This document shows, piece by piece, positions 23,912-33,358 of a DNA stretch of 64,000 nt. The notes below the pieces were generated by a model. It ran no database searches and had not been told where the DNA came from. It saw only the letters and a list, made by a program, of their open reading frames with translations. The stretch is taken from positions 549,324 through 613,323 of the forward strand of contig CAVSMH010000001.1 of the NCBI GenBank assembly GCA_963728965.1. Direction: 5' to 3'. The position numbers were made by a program, and so were the translations under genes. This stretch comes from DASQZT01 sp963728965. Its GTDB lineage: Bacteria; Acidobacteriota; Terriglobia; Bryobacterales; Bryobacteraceae. Positions within the stretch are counted from its first letter, which is position 1, and each line of letters begins with the position of its first letter.

Positions 23912-24142
23912 GTGGAGCAATCCCTGATTAGCGCTTGGATCGTCGTACTGAGTGTTCTTGTCCTCTACCTACTCACTTCCATCAAAATCCTCAGGGAATA
24001 CGAACGCGGCCCAGTATTTCGGCTGGGCCGCGTCCTGCCGCAGGCCAAAGGACCGGGCGTCGTGCTGGTCTTTGCGCCGATTGACCGCTGGTGCGGATGT
24101 TGGCCAGGAGCGGACACCAGTCGCGGGAACTGCGAAAGGTGA
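23912..24142 (+). pseudogene. Slipin/stomatin-like SPFH protein, N-terminal fragment
   Basis: The frame carries the membrane hairpin and beginning of the band-7 domain (IVVLSVLVLYLLTSIKILRE, YERGPVFRLGRVLPQAKGPG, VVLVFAPIDR) and then diverges into GCWPGADTSRGNCER and stops. A full slipin has about 250 residues. The rest is deleted at about 24100, just before the site-2 protease gene. Confidence 0.75.
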
Positions 24143-24235
24143 AATACCGTTGAAACCCGAGGTCTGCTGGTGCAACAGGGGCACAGTTGCGCCGGCTCCC
24201 GTGGAATCGGCCGGACGTCCCAAACGAGAAAACCG

Positions 24236-25351
24236 ATGACCCGACATAATATTCCGCTAGGCAGGATTCTGGGAATTCCGATCGGCTTGGATTATTCCTG
24301 GTTCCTTATCTTTGCGCTGCTCACCTGGATGCTGGCAGGCAGTTACTATCCCGCCGAGTTTAAGACTTGGCCGCCCCTGCTGTATTGGGTCATGGGCGCT
24401 GCCACCGCGCTCATGCTCTTTGCCAGTGTGCTGCTCCACGAACTGGGACATTCGGTGGTCGCTTTGCGGTTTAAGATTCCCGTCCGCAGCATCACGTTGT
24501 TCATCTTTGGTGGCGTGGCTCAGATTGGCGCGGAGCCGCCGAGCCCCAGGGCGGAATTCCTCATCGCGATTGCCGGACCCATCGTGAGCTTGGCGCTGGC
24601 CGTGTTCTTCTCCCTGGTACAGCCGGCAGTGGCTGCCATTCAGCCTCTCTGGGGCTTGGCGAAATACCTGGCTTACATCAACTTTGCGTTGGTGCTATTC
24701 AATCTGATTCCCGGCTTCCCGCTGGATGGCGGCCGCGTATTCCGTGCCGCCGTTTGGGCCGCCACGAAGAACATGCGCCGGGCTACGCTCATCGCCGCCA
24801 ACACGGGCCGGCTCTTTGGTTTCCTGTTTATCTTCGCCGGCGTCTGGCAAATGTTCCACGGTAACTTTGGCGGCGGGCTTTGGATTGCTTTCATCGGTTG
24901 GTTCCTCGACAATGCCGCATCACAGCAGGTGCATCAAGTGCTGTACCAGGGCCTGTTGGCAGGCCACACGGTTTCACAGGCCATGAGCAGTCACTGCGCC
25001 ACGGTCACGGGAAACCAGACGCTGCAGCAACTGGTGGACGAGCACATCCTCGGTGGTGGGCAGCGCTGTCTTTTGGTTACTCGCGAAGCAGATACCGTGG
25101 GCCTGATCACTCTCCACCAAATCAAGGAAGTGCCGCGGCATGACTGGCCGACGACGAGCGCGGCAAACATCATGCTACCCCTCGAGCAGTTGAAACGCAC
25201 CGGCCCTGACACGCCGCTATGGACCGCTCTCCAACAGATGGACCGCGATGGAGTCAACCAGTTGCCCGTAATAGATGATCACCACGTTTTCGGCATGCTG
25301 AGCCGGGAAGGGGTCATTACGTTTCTGCGGACACTGCAGGAGCTGGGGTGA
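24236..25351 (+). CDS. Site-2 protease (M50 family) with CBS domains
   Basis: 371 residues from ATG 24236, the first start at conserved sequence (MTRHNIPLGRILGIPIGLDY). Zinc motif HELGH lies near residue 67 in SVLLHELGHSVVAL, and the third metal ligand region is FNLIPGFPLDGGRVF near residue 158. Six or so membrane helices are visible. The C-terminal ~130 residues form a CBS pair (HTVSQAMSSHCATVTGNQTL; WTALQQMDRDGVNQLPVIDD) that may sense adenine nucleotides. It cleaves substrates within the membrane; its substrate, perhaps an anti-sigma factor, is unknown. Confidence 0.93.
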   Translation: MTRHNIPLGRILGIPIGLDYSWFLIFALLTWMLAGSYYPAEFKTWPPLLYWVMGAATALMLFASVLLHELGHSVVALRFKIPVRSITLFIFGGVAQIGAEPPSPRAEFLIAIAGPIVSLALAVFFSLVQPAVAAIQPLWGLAKYLAYINFALVLFNLIPGFPLDGGRVFRAAVWAATKNMRRATLIAANTGRLFGFLFIFAGVWQMFHGNFGGGLWIAFIGWFLDNAASQQVHQVLYQGLLAGHTVSQAMSSHCATVTGNQTLQQLVDEHILGGGQRCLLVTREADTVGLITLHQIKEVPRHDWPTTSAANIMLPLEQLKRTGPDTPLWTALQQMDRDGVNQLPVIDDHHVFGMLSREGVITFLRTLQELG

Positions 25352-25458
25352 GAATGCCGATCACTGTTATCCGCGTCATTCATCCAGACGAGGAACGCAA
25401 GATGGCGAGACCGTTTGCGTGGTCGCGGCGCGCCGGCTGCAAAAAGGAGAAGTGAACC

Positions 25459-27828
25459 GTGAAGACAGAAAGTCTTTCCCCGGATCTGCTGCACAAGATG
25501 GATGCCTACTGGCGCGCCGCCAATTATCTATCGGTCGGCCAGATCTATCTCTATGACAATCCGCTGCTAAAGCGCCCACTAACGCTCGCGGATGTGAAGC
25601 ACATGCTGCTGGGGCACTGGGGCACAACCCCCGGGCAGAACTTCATTTACGTGCACTTGAACCGGATCATCAAAAAGTACGGGCTCGACATGATCTACGT
25701 TTCCGGCCCGGGGCACGGCGGCCCGGCCGTCGTAGGCAATACCTATCTCGAAGGCACTTATAGCGAGATCTATCCTGACATTAGCCAGGATGAAGCCGGG
25801 CTTCGGAAGCTCTTCGTTCAGTTTTCGTTTCCCGGTGGCATTCCCAGCCACGCGTCGCCGGAATGCCCGGGCTCGATCCATGAGGGTGGCGAACTGGGCT
25901 ACTCGCTCAGCCATTCGTTCGGGGCGGTGTTCGACAATCCCGATCTCATCGTCGCCTGCGTCATCGGGGATGGCGAAGCGGAAACCGGACCCCTGGCCAC
26001 GGCGTGGCATTCCAACAAGTTTCTCAATCCGGCCACTGACGGCGCGGTGCTGCCGATCCTGCATCTCAACGGTTACAAGATCTCCAACCCGACCGTCCTC
26101 GCCCGCATCACCCGCGAGGAATTGGAACAATTGCTCCACGGCTACGGATGGACGCCCTACTTCGTGGAGGGTCACGAGCCCGAGCTGATGCACAAGGCCA
26201 TGGCCGCCACGCTCGACACGGCGGTGGAGCAGATTCGACAGATCCAACAGGAGGCCCGGGTCCACGGCAACCTCACGCGCCCGCGTTGGCCGATGATCGT
26301 CCTCAATTCGCCCAAAGGCTGGACAGGGCCGAAGGTTGTCGATGGCGTTGCGGTCGAAGGAACTTTCCGTTCCCACCAGGTGCCGCTCTCCGATCCGGCC
26401 ACACATCCCGAACACCTCAAGCTGTTGGAAGACTGGCTAAGGAGTTACCGGCCTGAGGAACTGTTCGATGAGCATGGTGGCCTGAAACCGGAACTGGCCG
26501 AACTTGCGCCTAAGGGCGAACGGCGCATGGGCGCGAATCCCCACGCGAACGGCGGCAGTCTGCTCCGGGACCTACGAATGCCAGATTTCCGCGACTACGC
26601 GGTCGATGTGCCCATGCCTGGGGTGCGCGGCATCGGTGACACGCATGTGCTCGGGCGGTTCCTGCGCGATGTGGCGAAGCTGAACAGTCACCAGCGGAAT
26701 TTCCGGGTCTTTGGTCCTGACGAGACGCTTTCCAACGGCCTTGAGGCCCTCTTTGAAGTGACCAAGCGCCAGTGGGACGCTGCGACCGTGCCAGAAGACG
26801 AGTTTCTCGCGCCGGCCGGGCGCGTGATGGAAATGCTCAGCGAGCACCAATGCGAGGGCTGGCTGGAGGGCTACCTGCTCACTGGACGGCATGGGCTTTT
26901 CAACTGCTACGAGGCCTTCATCCACATTGTGGATTCGATGTTTAACCAGCACGCCAAGTGGCTGAAGGTCACTTCGCACCTGCCGTGGCGGCGAAAGATC
27001 GCCTCGTTAAACTACCTGCTGGCCTCACATGTGTGGCGCCAGGATCACAACGGCTTCACACACCAGGATCCCGGTTTTATCGACCACGTCGTCAACAAGA
27101 AGGCAGAGGTCGTGCGTGTCTACCTTCCGCCGGACGCAAACTGCCTGCTCTCGGTGATGGACCACTGTCTGCGCAGCCGCCATTACGTCAACCTTGTGAT
27201 CGCGGGCAAACACACGGCGCCGCAGTGGCTGACGATGGACGCGGCCGTCAAGCACTGCACCGAGGGCATCGGCATCTGGCAGTGGGCCAGCAACGACCAA
27301 GGGGTTGCACCCGACGTGGTCTTGGCCTGCTGTGGCGACGTGCCCACACTGGAGACGCTCGCTGCCGTCTCCATTCTGCGCGAGCACCTGCCCGATTTGA
27401 AAGTCCGCGTGGTCAACGTTGTCGACCTTATGAGGCTTCAGCCGCAAACCGAGCACCCCCACGGGTTGAGCGATATGGATTTCGACGAGCTGTTCACCAA
27501 GGATAAGCCGGTCATCTTCGCCTTCCATGCCTACCCGTGGTTGATTCACCGGCTCACATACCGCCGCACCAACCACGACAACATCCACGTCCGCGGCTAT
27601 AAGGAAGAGGGCACCATCACTACGCCCTTCGACATGACCGTACTGAACGATCTGGACCGTTTCCATCTTGTAATGGACACCATCGACCGCCTGCCGCAGA
27701 CGGGTGGCAAAGGCGTCTATCTGAAGCAGCAACTCAAGGACAAGCTGATCGAGCACAAGCAATACATTGACAAATACGGCCAAGATCTGCCGGAAATCCG
27801 GAATTGGAAATGGAGCAGCCCCAGATGA
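25459..27828 (+). CDS. xfp: Phosphoketolase (thiamine diphosphate-dependent)
   Basis: 789 residues, the normal family length. It splits xylulose 5-phosphate or fructose 6-phosphate with phosphate into acetyl phosphate plus glyceraldehyde 3-phosphate or erythrose 4-phosphate in the cytoplasm. Family motifs are present: YVSGPGHGGPAVVGNTYLEG, SHASPECPGSIHEGGELGYS and the thiamine diphosphate site GDGEAETGPLATAWHSNKF. A GTG start is used because AAGGAG sits 8-9 nt upstream and the family start MKTESLSPDLLHKMDAYWRA fits. The neighbours (site-2 protease, baeRF protein, proton ATPase) suggest a stress or low-energy gene set. Confidence 0.95.
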   Translation: MKTESLSPDLLHKMDAYWRAANYLSVGQIYLYDNPLLKRPLTLADVKHMLLGHWGTTPGQNFIYVHLNRIIKKYGLDMIYVSGPGHGGPAVVGNTYLEGTYSEIYPDISQDEAGLRKLFVQFSFPGGIPSHASPECPGSIHEGGELGYSLSHSFGAVFDNPDLIVACVIGDGEAETGPLATAWHSNKFLNPATDGAVLPILHLNGYKISNPTVLARITREELEQLLHGYGWTPYFVEGHEPELMHKAMAATLDTAVEQIRQIQQEARVHGNLTRPRWPMIVLNSPKGWTGPKVVDGVAVEGTFRSHQVPLSDPATHPEHLKLLEDWLRSYRPEELFDEHGGLKPELAELAPKGERRMGANPHANGGSLLRDLRMPDFRDYAVDVPMPGVRGIGDTHVLGRFLRDVAKLNSHQRNFRVFGPDETLSNGLEALFEVTKRQWDAATVPEDEFLAPAGRVMEMLSEHQCEGWLEGYLLTGRHGLFNCYEAFIHIVDSMFNQHAKWLKVTSHLPWRRKIASLNYLLASHVWRQDHNGFTHQDPGFIDHVVNKKAEVVRVYLPPDANCLLSVMDHCLRSRHYVNLVIAGKHTAPQWLTMDAAVKHCTEGIGIWQWASNDQGVAPDVVLACCGDVPTLETLAAVSILREHLPDLKVRVVNVVDLMRLQPQTEHPHGLSDMDFDELFTKDKPVIFAFHAYPWLIHRLTYRRTNHDNIHVRGYKEEGTITTPFDMTVLNDLDRFHLVMDTIDRLPQTGGKGVYLKQQLKDKLIEHKQYIDKYGQDLPEIRNWKWSSPR

Positions 27829-27934
27829 ATCGGTAAGAGCGTTTGGACGCCGCGAGGAAGGGATCGCACCGCGAATAGTGGCTTAGCGATCTTGAGGTTT
27901 TCACATGCCTGGATCACAAAACAGGAGGCAGAAA

Positions 27935-29098
27935 ATGACGGAGAAGAAGGAACTGCTCACCATGGAATCACTGGCCGAGTTGGCATCGGTTCACCAGCCG
28001 CCGTGTCTCTCGCTTTACCAGCCGACCCATCGGCGCCATCCCGAGAATCAGCAGGACCCGATCCGGTTTCGCAATCTTGTCAAGCAGTTGGAGGCATCGC
28101 TTCGGCAGAAGTATCCGGCCGTCGAGATCCGGCCCGTTCTGGAACCATTTGAAGCCCTCGCTCACGAGCATGACTTCTGGAATCATACTTTCGATGGACT
28201 GGCCGTGTTGGGTTGCCCGACCGTGTTTCGGGTGTTTCGGCTTCAGCGGCCGGTCGCCGAATTCGCTGTCGTAGCCGACAGCTTTCACACCAACCCCTTG
28301 CGGCGCTTTCTGCAAACGGCCGGCCGTTATCAGCTTCTCGGACTGAGTCTCCAGAAAATTCAGCTGTTCGAGGGAAACCGCGACGCGCTTGACGAGGTCG
28401 AACCGGCTCCGGGAGTCCCGCGGACAATTACCGAGGCGCTCGGCGATGAGTTGTCTGAGCCGCATCGGACTGTCGCCTCCTATGGTGGCGTCGGTCAGGG
28501 GACTGTGCCCATGCACCACGGCGACGGCGGGAGACAAGACGCGGTCCAGGCGGACGCCGAGCGATTCTTTCGTGCCGTCGACCGAGCAGTGCTCGAGCAC
28601 CATTCCCAACCCTCGGGCCTGCCGTTGATCCTGGCGGCTCTGCAGGAACATCATTCTCTCTTCCGCCGGGTTAGCCATAACCCATTTCTGATGGCAGAGG
28701 GTCTCACCATCAATCCCGATACCCTGCCAATCGATGCGCTTCGGGAACGCGCCTGGCAAGTCGTCGAGCCGCACTACCAAGCGATGCTGGTTACACTGGC
28801 AGACGAGTTCTTAGGGGCGAAATCCAAAGGGCTTGGCAGTGACGACCTGACGCAGGTAGCGCAGGCGGCCGCCGGCGGGCGAGTAGCGACGTTGCTGATC
28901 GAGTCCGACCGCCAGATCGCCGGCCGGCTCGATGGCGCGACGGGGCGGATCAAAGTTGCTAGTCTGAGCAATCCGCACATCGACGACTTGCTCGACGATC
29001 TGGGCGAACTGGTTGGCAAGATGGGCGGCCGGGTTCTGGTCATCCCGGCCGAACGCATACCCGCGCAGACCGGACTGGCTGCCATCTACCGGTATTGA
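27935..29098 (+). CDS. baeRF-type protein (bacterial archaeo-eukaryotic release factor fold)
   Basis: 387 residues from ATG 27935, which has AGGAGG just upstream; the frame is open from 27905. Features of the baeRF group: PPCLSLYQPTHRRHPENQQD at the start, FDGLAVLGCPTVFRVFRL, FHTNPLRRFLQTAGRYQLLG in the middle, and GGRVATLLIESDRQIAGRLD with RVLVIPAERIPAQTGLAAIY at the C-terminus (eRF1 domain 3-like). These proteins are thought to act on ribosomes or tRNA under stress, but no reaction has been shown. It follows phosphoketolase by about 100 nt. Confidence 0.8.
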   Translation: MTEKKELLTMESLAELASVHQPPCLSLYQPTHRRHPENQQDPIRFRNLVKQLEASLRQKYPAVEIRPVLEPFEALAHEHDFWNHTFDGLAVLGCPTVFRVFRLQRPVAEFAVVADSFHTNPLRRFLQTAGRYQLLGLSLQKIQLFEGNRDALDEVEPAPGVPRTITEALGDELSEPHRTVASYGGVGQGTVPMHHGDGGRQDAVQADAERFFRAVDRAVLEHHSQPSGLPLILAALQEHHSLFRRVSHNPFLMAEGLTINPDTLPIDALRERAWQVVEPHYQAMLVTLADEFLGAKSKGLGSDDLTQVAQAAAGGRVATLLIESDRQIAGRLDGATGRIKVASLSNPHIDDLLDDLGELVGKMGGRVLVIPAERIPAQTGLAAIYRY

Positions 29099-29108
29099 GC
29101 TAATCGAA

Positions 29109-29252
29109 ATGACGGCGGAAGATATTAGACAAATCAAATCAGCCTGGAAGGATTATTGGATGGCCTACAACCGGATTGGCGTGGCACGCCTCGATCTACC
29201 GGATTCCCTGCCGCCGGGAAAGGCCGCCGACCGGCAGGAGTCGAAGGTGTAA
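29109..29252 (+). CDS. Small protein of unknown function
   Basis: 47 residues beginning MTAEDIRQIKSAWKDYWMAY and ending ADRQESKV, charged and soluble. It starts 10 nt after the stop of the baeRF gene and ends 39 nt before the proton ATPase, so it sits inside a likely operon. No strong ribosome site is seen, and it could be a remnant of a longer gene. Confidence 0.4.
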   Translation: MTAEDIRQIKSAWKDYWMAYNRIGVARLDLPDSLPPGKAADRQESKV

Positions 29253-29291
29253 CGCGTCTGATTTCAGGTACAGAACACGAGGAGTATCATC

Positions 29292-31895
29292 ATGACACCA
29301 ACTGCAGGTAAGTCCGACGCGAGGCTAGGACCCAACCCGGAGTCCAACGATGATCCGAAATCTCTTCCCATGCGGGACCTGGAGGTAAAGTTGGGCTCTT
29401 CGCCAGACGGGCTGAGTCAAGCCGAGGCGGAGAAACGGCTGACCCAATATGGGCCTAACGAGATTGAAGAAAAAAAGACCAATCCGTTCCTGAAATTCCT
29501 CACCTATTTCTGGGGCCCGATCCCGTGGATGATCGAAGTGGCGGTGATTCTGTCGGGCGTGGTCGGGCACTGGCCGGATTTCTTCATCATCGTCCTCTTG
29601 CTGGTTTCCAATGCGGTGGTCGGCTTTTGGGAAGAACGCCAGGCGGGCAACGCCATTGCTGCTCTGAAGGCCAAACTGGCGATCAACGCCAGGGTGAAAC
29701 GTGATGGAAAATGGACCGACCCGGCGTCGCGTGAGGTTGTGCCAGGCGACGTCATCCGCCTGCGACTGGGCGACATTGTGCCGGCGGATGCGCGCTTGCT
29801 GGAGGGCGACCCGGTCGAGGTGGATCAGTCCGCGTTGACAGGCGAATCCTTGCCTGCCGAGCGGAAATCCGGCGAGGCCGTGTTTTCTGGATCCATCGTG
29901 CGCCGCGGCGAAATCGAAGCGATGGTGTACGCTACCGGTGCCGAGACCTATTTCGGAGAGACCGCGCAACTGGTGCAAGAGGCGCATACCGTCAGCCATT
30001 TCCAGCGCGCCGTCCTGAAGATTGGCGATTACCTGATCATTCTCGCAGTAGCTTTGGTGGCGGTGATTATTACCGTCGCTCTCTTCCGCGGCGACCCGAT
30101 GCTGGCTACGTTACAGTTCGCCCTGGTGCTGACCGTAGCTGCGATTCCCGTGGCGATGCCCACGGTCCTGTCGGTCACCATGGCGGTCGGCGCGCGTCTG
30201 CTGGCCAAAAAGGAAGCGATTGTCACCCGGCTGGCGGCCATCGAGGAATTGGCGGGCGTAGACGTACTTTGCTCGGACAAGACCGGCACCCTGACCCAGA
30301 ATAAGCTGACGCTGGGCGATCCGTTCAGCGTCGCCGGTGTCCCCGCCGAGCAGATCATCCTCTACGCCGCACTGGCTTCCCGTGCGGAAGACAAGGACAC
30401 CATCGACCTGGCCGTGATCGGCGCACTGAAGGACGATCAAGCCCTGCGAGGCTATCATGTCGTCCATTTTCAACCGTTCGACCCGGTCCACAAGCGCACC
30501 GAAGCTACCGTCAAAACTGCGGACGGAAAACAGTTCTATGTGGCCAAGGGAGCGCCGCAGGTGATTCTGGAGATGTCAGCTAACGCCGGCGAGGTCAAGG
30601 CAAACGTCGAGAATACCGTCAATGCATTTGCAGGACGCGGTTTCCGGTCATTGGGTGTGGCCCGGGCAGACCAGCAAGACAAGTGGCAGTTTGTTGGCGT
30701 GTTGCCGATGTTCGATCCGCCGCGCGAGCAGGCGAAATCGACCATAGCAAGCGCGCGGAAGATGGGCGTTGACGTCAAGATGGTTACCGGAGACCAAACG
30801 GCAATCGCTCGAGAAACTGCCCTGCAACTGGGGATGGGCACGAACATCCTGGACGCCAGCGGACTAGACGACACGAAGCGTCATGAGACGGCCCAGTCTG
30901 CCGAAGCCATCGAAAAAGCGGACGGTTTCGCTCAGGTGTTCCCCGAACATAAGTTTCACATTGTGGACGTCCTGCAGCAGCGGGGCCACATCGTTGGCAT
31001 GACCGGCGACGGGGTGAACGACGCACCCGCGCTGAAGAAAGCCGACTGCGGCATCGCCGTCTCCGGAGCCACGGACGCGGCGCGCGCGGCGGCGTCCATT
31101 GTGCTGCTGACCTCCGGCCTATCGGTGATCATCGACGCGGTCAAAGAAAGCCGGAAAATCTTTCAGCGGATGAATAGTTATGCGATATACCGCATCACCG
31201 AAACACTGCGCGTCCTGTTGTTCATGACGCTGGCGATCCTGGTGTTCAACTTCTATCCAGTGACCGCAATAATGATCGTGATGCTGGCGTTGCTCAACGA
31301 CGGAGCCATCCTTTCCATTGCGTATGACAATGTCCATTATGAAAACAAGCCTGAGGCCTGGAATATGCGGCTGGTGCTCGGGGTCTCTACAGTGCTGGGT
31401 GTCATCGGGGTCGTCTCCGCCTTCGGATTGTTTTATCTGGGCGAGCGCGTCTTTCATCTCGATCGTGCGCACATCCAGACGCTGATGTACCTGAAGTTGT
31501 CCGTGGCCGGACATCTGACAATCTTCCTGACGCGCACGCGCGGCCCGTTCTGGTCCATACGTCCAGCGCGGGTTCTGTGGGCCGCGGTGCTCGGCACGCA
31601 ACTATTGGCGACTCTCATTGCGGTTTACGGGCTGTTTATGACGCCCCTTGGCTGGGGCTGGGCAGCGTTCGTCTGGGGCTACGCTCTGGCTTGGTTCCTG
31701 CTGAATGACCGCGTGAAACTGCTCGCGTATCGAATCTTTGATCCGACGAAAGCCCCGTTGTTGGCCGGGAAGCCGCTCGATCTCACCCCGCAGATCGCCG
31801 CACGGGCCTATGAGCTCTATGAGCATCGAGGCCGCGCTGATGGCCAGGCAGATCAAGACTGGCTTAAGGCGGAGCGCGAGATTCGAAAAGATTAG
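29292..31895 (+). CDS. P-type H+-exporting ATPase (type IIIA)
   Basis: 867 residues. It pumps protons out across the inner membrane with ATP. The cation-ATPase N-terminal domain (GLSQAEAEKRLTQYGPNEIE) is followed by actuator motif LTGESLP near residue 183 and ion-path helix VAAIPVAMPTVLSVTMAVGA. Phosphorylation motif DKTGTLTQNKL lies near residue 328, then KGAPQVILEM (nucleotide binding) and MTGDGVNDAPALKKADCGIA (hinge). About ten membrane helices are visible. It resembles plant and fungal plasma-membrane ATPases and bacterial or archaeal counterparts. A role in acid or energy stress is inferred. Confidence 0.95.
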   Translation: MTPTAGKSDARLGPNPESNDDPKSLPMRDLEVKLGSSPDGLSQAEAEKRLTQYGPNEIEEKKTNPFLKFLTYFWGPIPWMIEVAVILSGVVGHWPDFFIIVLLLVSNAVVGFWEERQAGNAIAALKAKLAINARVKRDGKWTDPASREVVPGDVIRLRLGDIVPADARLLEGDPVEVDQSALTGESLPAERKSGEAVFSGSIVRRGEIEAMVYATGAETYFGETAQLVQEAHTVSHFQRAVLKIGDYLIILAVALVAVIITVALFRGDPMLATLQFALVLTVAAIPVAMPTVLSVTMAVGARLLAKKEAIVTRLAAIEELAGVDVLCSDKTGTLTQNKLTLGDPFSVAGVPAEQIILYAALASRAEDKDTIDLAVIGALKDDQALRGYHVVHFQPFDPVHKRTEATVKTADGKQFYVAKGAPQVILEMSANAGEVKANVENTVNAFAGRGFRSLGVARADQQDKWQFVGVLPMFDPPREQAKSTIASARKMGVDVKMVTGDQTAIARETALQLGMGTNILDASGLDDTKRHETAQSAEAIEKADGFAQVFPEHKFHIVDVLQQRGHIVGMTGDGVNDAPALKKADCGIAVSGATDAARAAASIVLLTSGLSVIIDAVKESRKIFQRMNSYAIYRITETLRVLLFMTLAILVFNFYPVTAIMIVMLALLNDGAILSIAYDNVHYENKPEAWNMRLVLGVSTVLGVIGVVSAFGLFYLGERVFHLDRAHIQTLMYLKLSVAGHLTIFLTRTRGPFWSIRPARVLWAAVLGTQLLATLIAVYGLFMTPLGWGWAAFVWGYALAWFLLNDRVKLLAYRIFDPTKAPLLAGKPLDLTPQIAARAYELYEHRGRADGQADQDWLKAEREIRKD

Positions 31896-31959
31896 GCCGG
31901 ACGGGGGATGCGTCAGGCCGCTATGTAGACCACCACACGTGGGCTTGTCGGGCCTGGAT

Positions 31960-32165
31960 CTGATAATCGCACGGTAACCTTTCCACAGCAACCGAAGGCG
32001 ATTATCCTTCGGTACGCACGCTTCCTTCCTCGTCCAGCAGCGGAAAAAAGCGCGTTCTGCGCGGTCGCATTCGTCGGCGCTGAGCGTGGTTGTCATCTTC
32101 GAAGGTAGGGTGGATGGCAGAAGCGCAGTCCAAACATGCACCTCGCTACCTAATGCGATGGGCAT
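31960..32165 (-). pseudogene. 4'-phosphopantetheinyl transferase, internally deleted remnant
   Basis: The reading from ATG 32165 gives GSEVHVWTALLPS (Sfp-type N-terminal strand), TLSADECDRAE (LSxDExxRA helix) and then at once FFRCWTRKEA, the magnesium-binding and catalytic WTxKEA motif, followed by decayed sequence. In a full enzyme some 100 residues separate the last two blocks, so the middle, with its His and Asp ligands, is deleted. It starts about 9 nt after the last gene of the NRPS/PKS operon, on the same strand. Such enzymes activate the carrier domains. Confidence 0.6.
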
Positions 32166-32173
32166 TTGTTGAC

Positions 32174-33355
32174 CTAGCGGAGCACCGGCGGGGCTTCCGC
32201 GCGGCTGCTGGCGACCGTCACCGGCACCCCGTTCCGGAACATATTCAGGTAAATCGGCTTTTCATCCATCTCGCCCCGGCCGTCGAAATGATATCGCCCG
32301 TTGGCGCCCTCCCAGGGGGACATGAATCGGAGCGTGTAGGCTAAGTCGAGCGGGTTCGCCGAGCCCGAGTCGCGCACAGCTTTCGCCAGCAGGTGCAACG
32401 CGTCATAGCCTTGCGCGGCCCACGTATCCGGATCCCTTCGGAAACGGTCGCGGAACCTACGGACAAAGGCCTGGTTCTCGGGCGTCGCCGACGCCGGGTC
32501 GTAGATTTCGAAGTACATCGAGCCTTCGAGCCCGCGGCCCGCACGCCGGCGCATTTCCGGCGTATCGCTGAACGCTCCCACGACGTCCGTCTTCAGGCCG
32601 ACCCTCCGCGCTTCCCGCAGGAAGTCGCCCGCCCATGGCTCCAGGCCGGCAAAAAAGATCACGTCTGCGGCGACCCCCTTCAGTTCGTTAACCGCGAACC
32701 TGAAATCGGCGCGTTCCCGCGAGTACGACCATTCGTACACCATATGCGTGTCGTAACCATTCAGGCTGACGTTGAACTGATAGGCCAGGTCCTCTCCATA
32801 GGCGTCCTCCTCCCAGATCAGGGCATACTTCCTGTAACCGCGGCCCACCAGCATCGTGGCCAGCGAGCGGGCGATCTTCTCGCTCGAGAGGGTCGTGCGG
32901 ACGACATAGTTGAAGCCCCGCGCCGTCATCGATGTGCTGTTGGCGCCGACGATCAGGTTGAGCATTTTGGCCGGCTCGTAGATCGTCGATGCCTGAATGG
33001 CCGCGCTGTCGTCGTAGTATCCGAGCACCGCGCTCATCCTGGGATTGGAGGCGAACTCTACGGCGATGTCTTTGATCTTGTCCCAATCGAACGCGTCGTC
33101 CCGCAGAACCAGGCGCACGGGGACGCCGCCGGCGAGGCCCCCCGCGTTGATCTCCTCCTGTGCCAGTTGGAGACCTTCGGCCATGCCGTCATGGTTCGTC
33201 GAAAAGGGCCAGCAGACACCGACCAGCACCTCCTTCGGCATATGATTCAGAGCCTCGAGGCGGCGCTCCCCCATGCGGTCGAAGCTCCGCCATTGCGGCG
33301 CTAGCCCATACGCCAGCAGTCCTACCGATACCAGCGAGATGAATATAACCCTCAT
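32174..33355 (-). CDS. Branched-chain amino-acid-type ABC substrate-binding protein
   Basis: 393 residues with an N-terminal signal or anchor (VIFISLVSVGLLAYGLAPQW). A periplasmic-binding type I (LivJ-like) fold follows: VLVGVCWPFSTNHDGMAEGL, LVLRDDAFDWDKIKD, VLGYYDDSAAIQASTIYEP, YRKYALIWEEDAYGEDL and DPDTWAAQGYDALHLLAKAV. No permease genes are beside it; it is the last intact gene of the biosynthetic operon, 3 nt after the band-7 gene. It could sense or bind the product or a precursor, or be a stand-alone receptor. Its ligand is unknown. Confidence 0.85.
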   Translation of the reverse strand: MRVIFISLVSVGLLAYGLAPQWRSFDRMGERRLEALNHMPKEVLVGVCWPFSTNHDGMAEGLQLAQEEINAGGLAGGVPVRLVLRDDAFDWDKIKDIAVEFASNPRMSAVLGYYDDSAAIQASTIYEPAKMLNLIVGANSTSMTARGFNYVVRTTLSSEKIARSLATMLVGRGYRKYALIWEEDAYGEDLAYQFNVSLNGYDTHMVYEWSYSRERADFRFAVNELKGVAADVIFFAGLEPWAGDFLREARRVGLKTDVVGAFSDTPEMRRRAGRGLEGSMYFEIYDPASATPENQAFVRRFRDRFRRDPDTWAAQGYDALHLLAKAVRDSGSANPLDLAYTLRFMSPWEGANGRYHFDGRGEMDEKPIYLNMFRNGVPVTVASSRAEAPPVLR

Positions 33356-33358
33356 GAC

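Noticed and set aside
25354..25455. 33-codon frame between the site-2 protease and phosphoketolase genes
   Set aside because: No clear ribosome site and no recognisable sequence. Its 3' end contains the ribosome site of phosphoketolase, so it is more likely leader sequence.
31991..32013. Perfect 8-bp stem (ACCGAAGG/CCTTCGGT) between the convergent proton ATPase and binding-protein genes, as a terminator
   Set aside because: No T tract on either strand, and it lies inside the phosphopantetheinyl transferase remnant. It may be chance.
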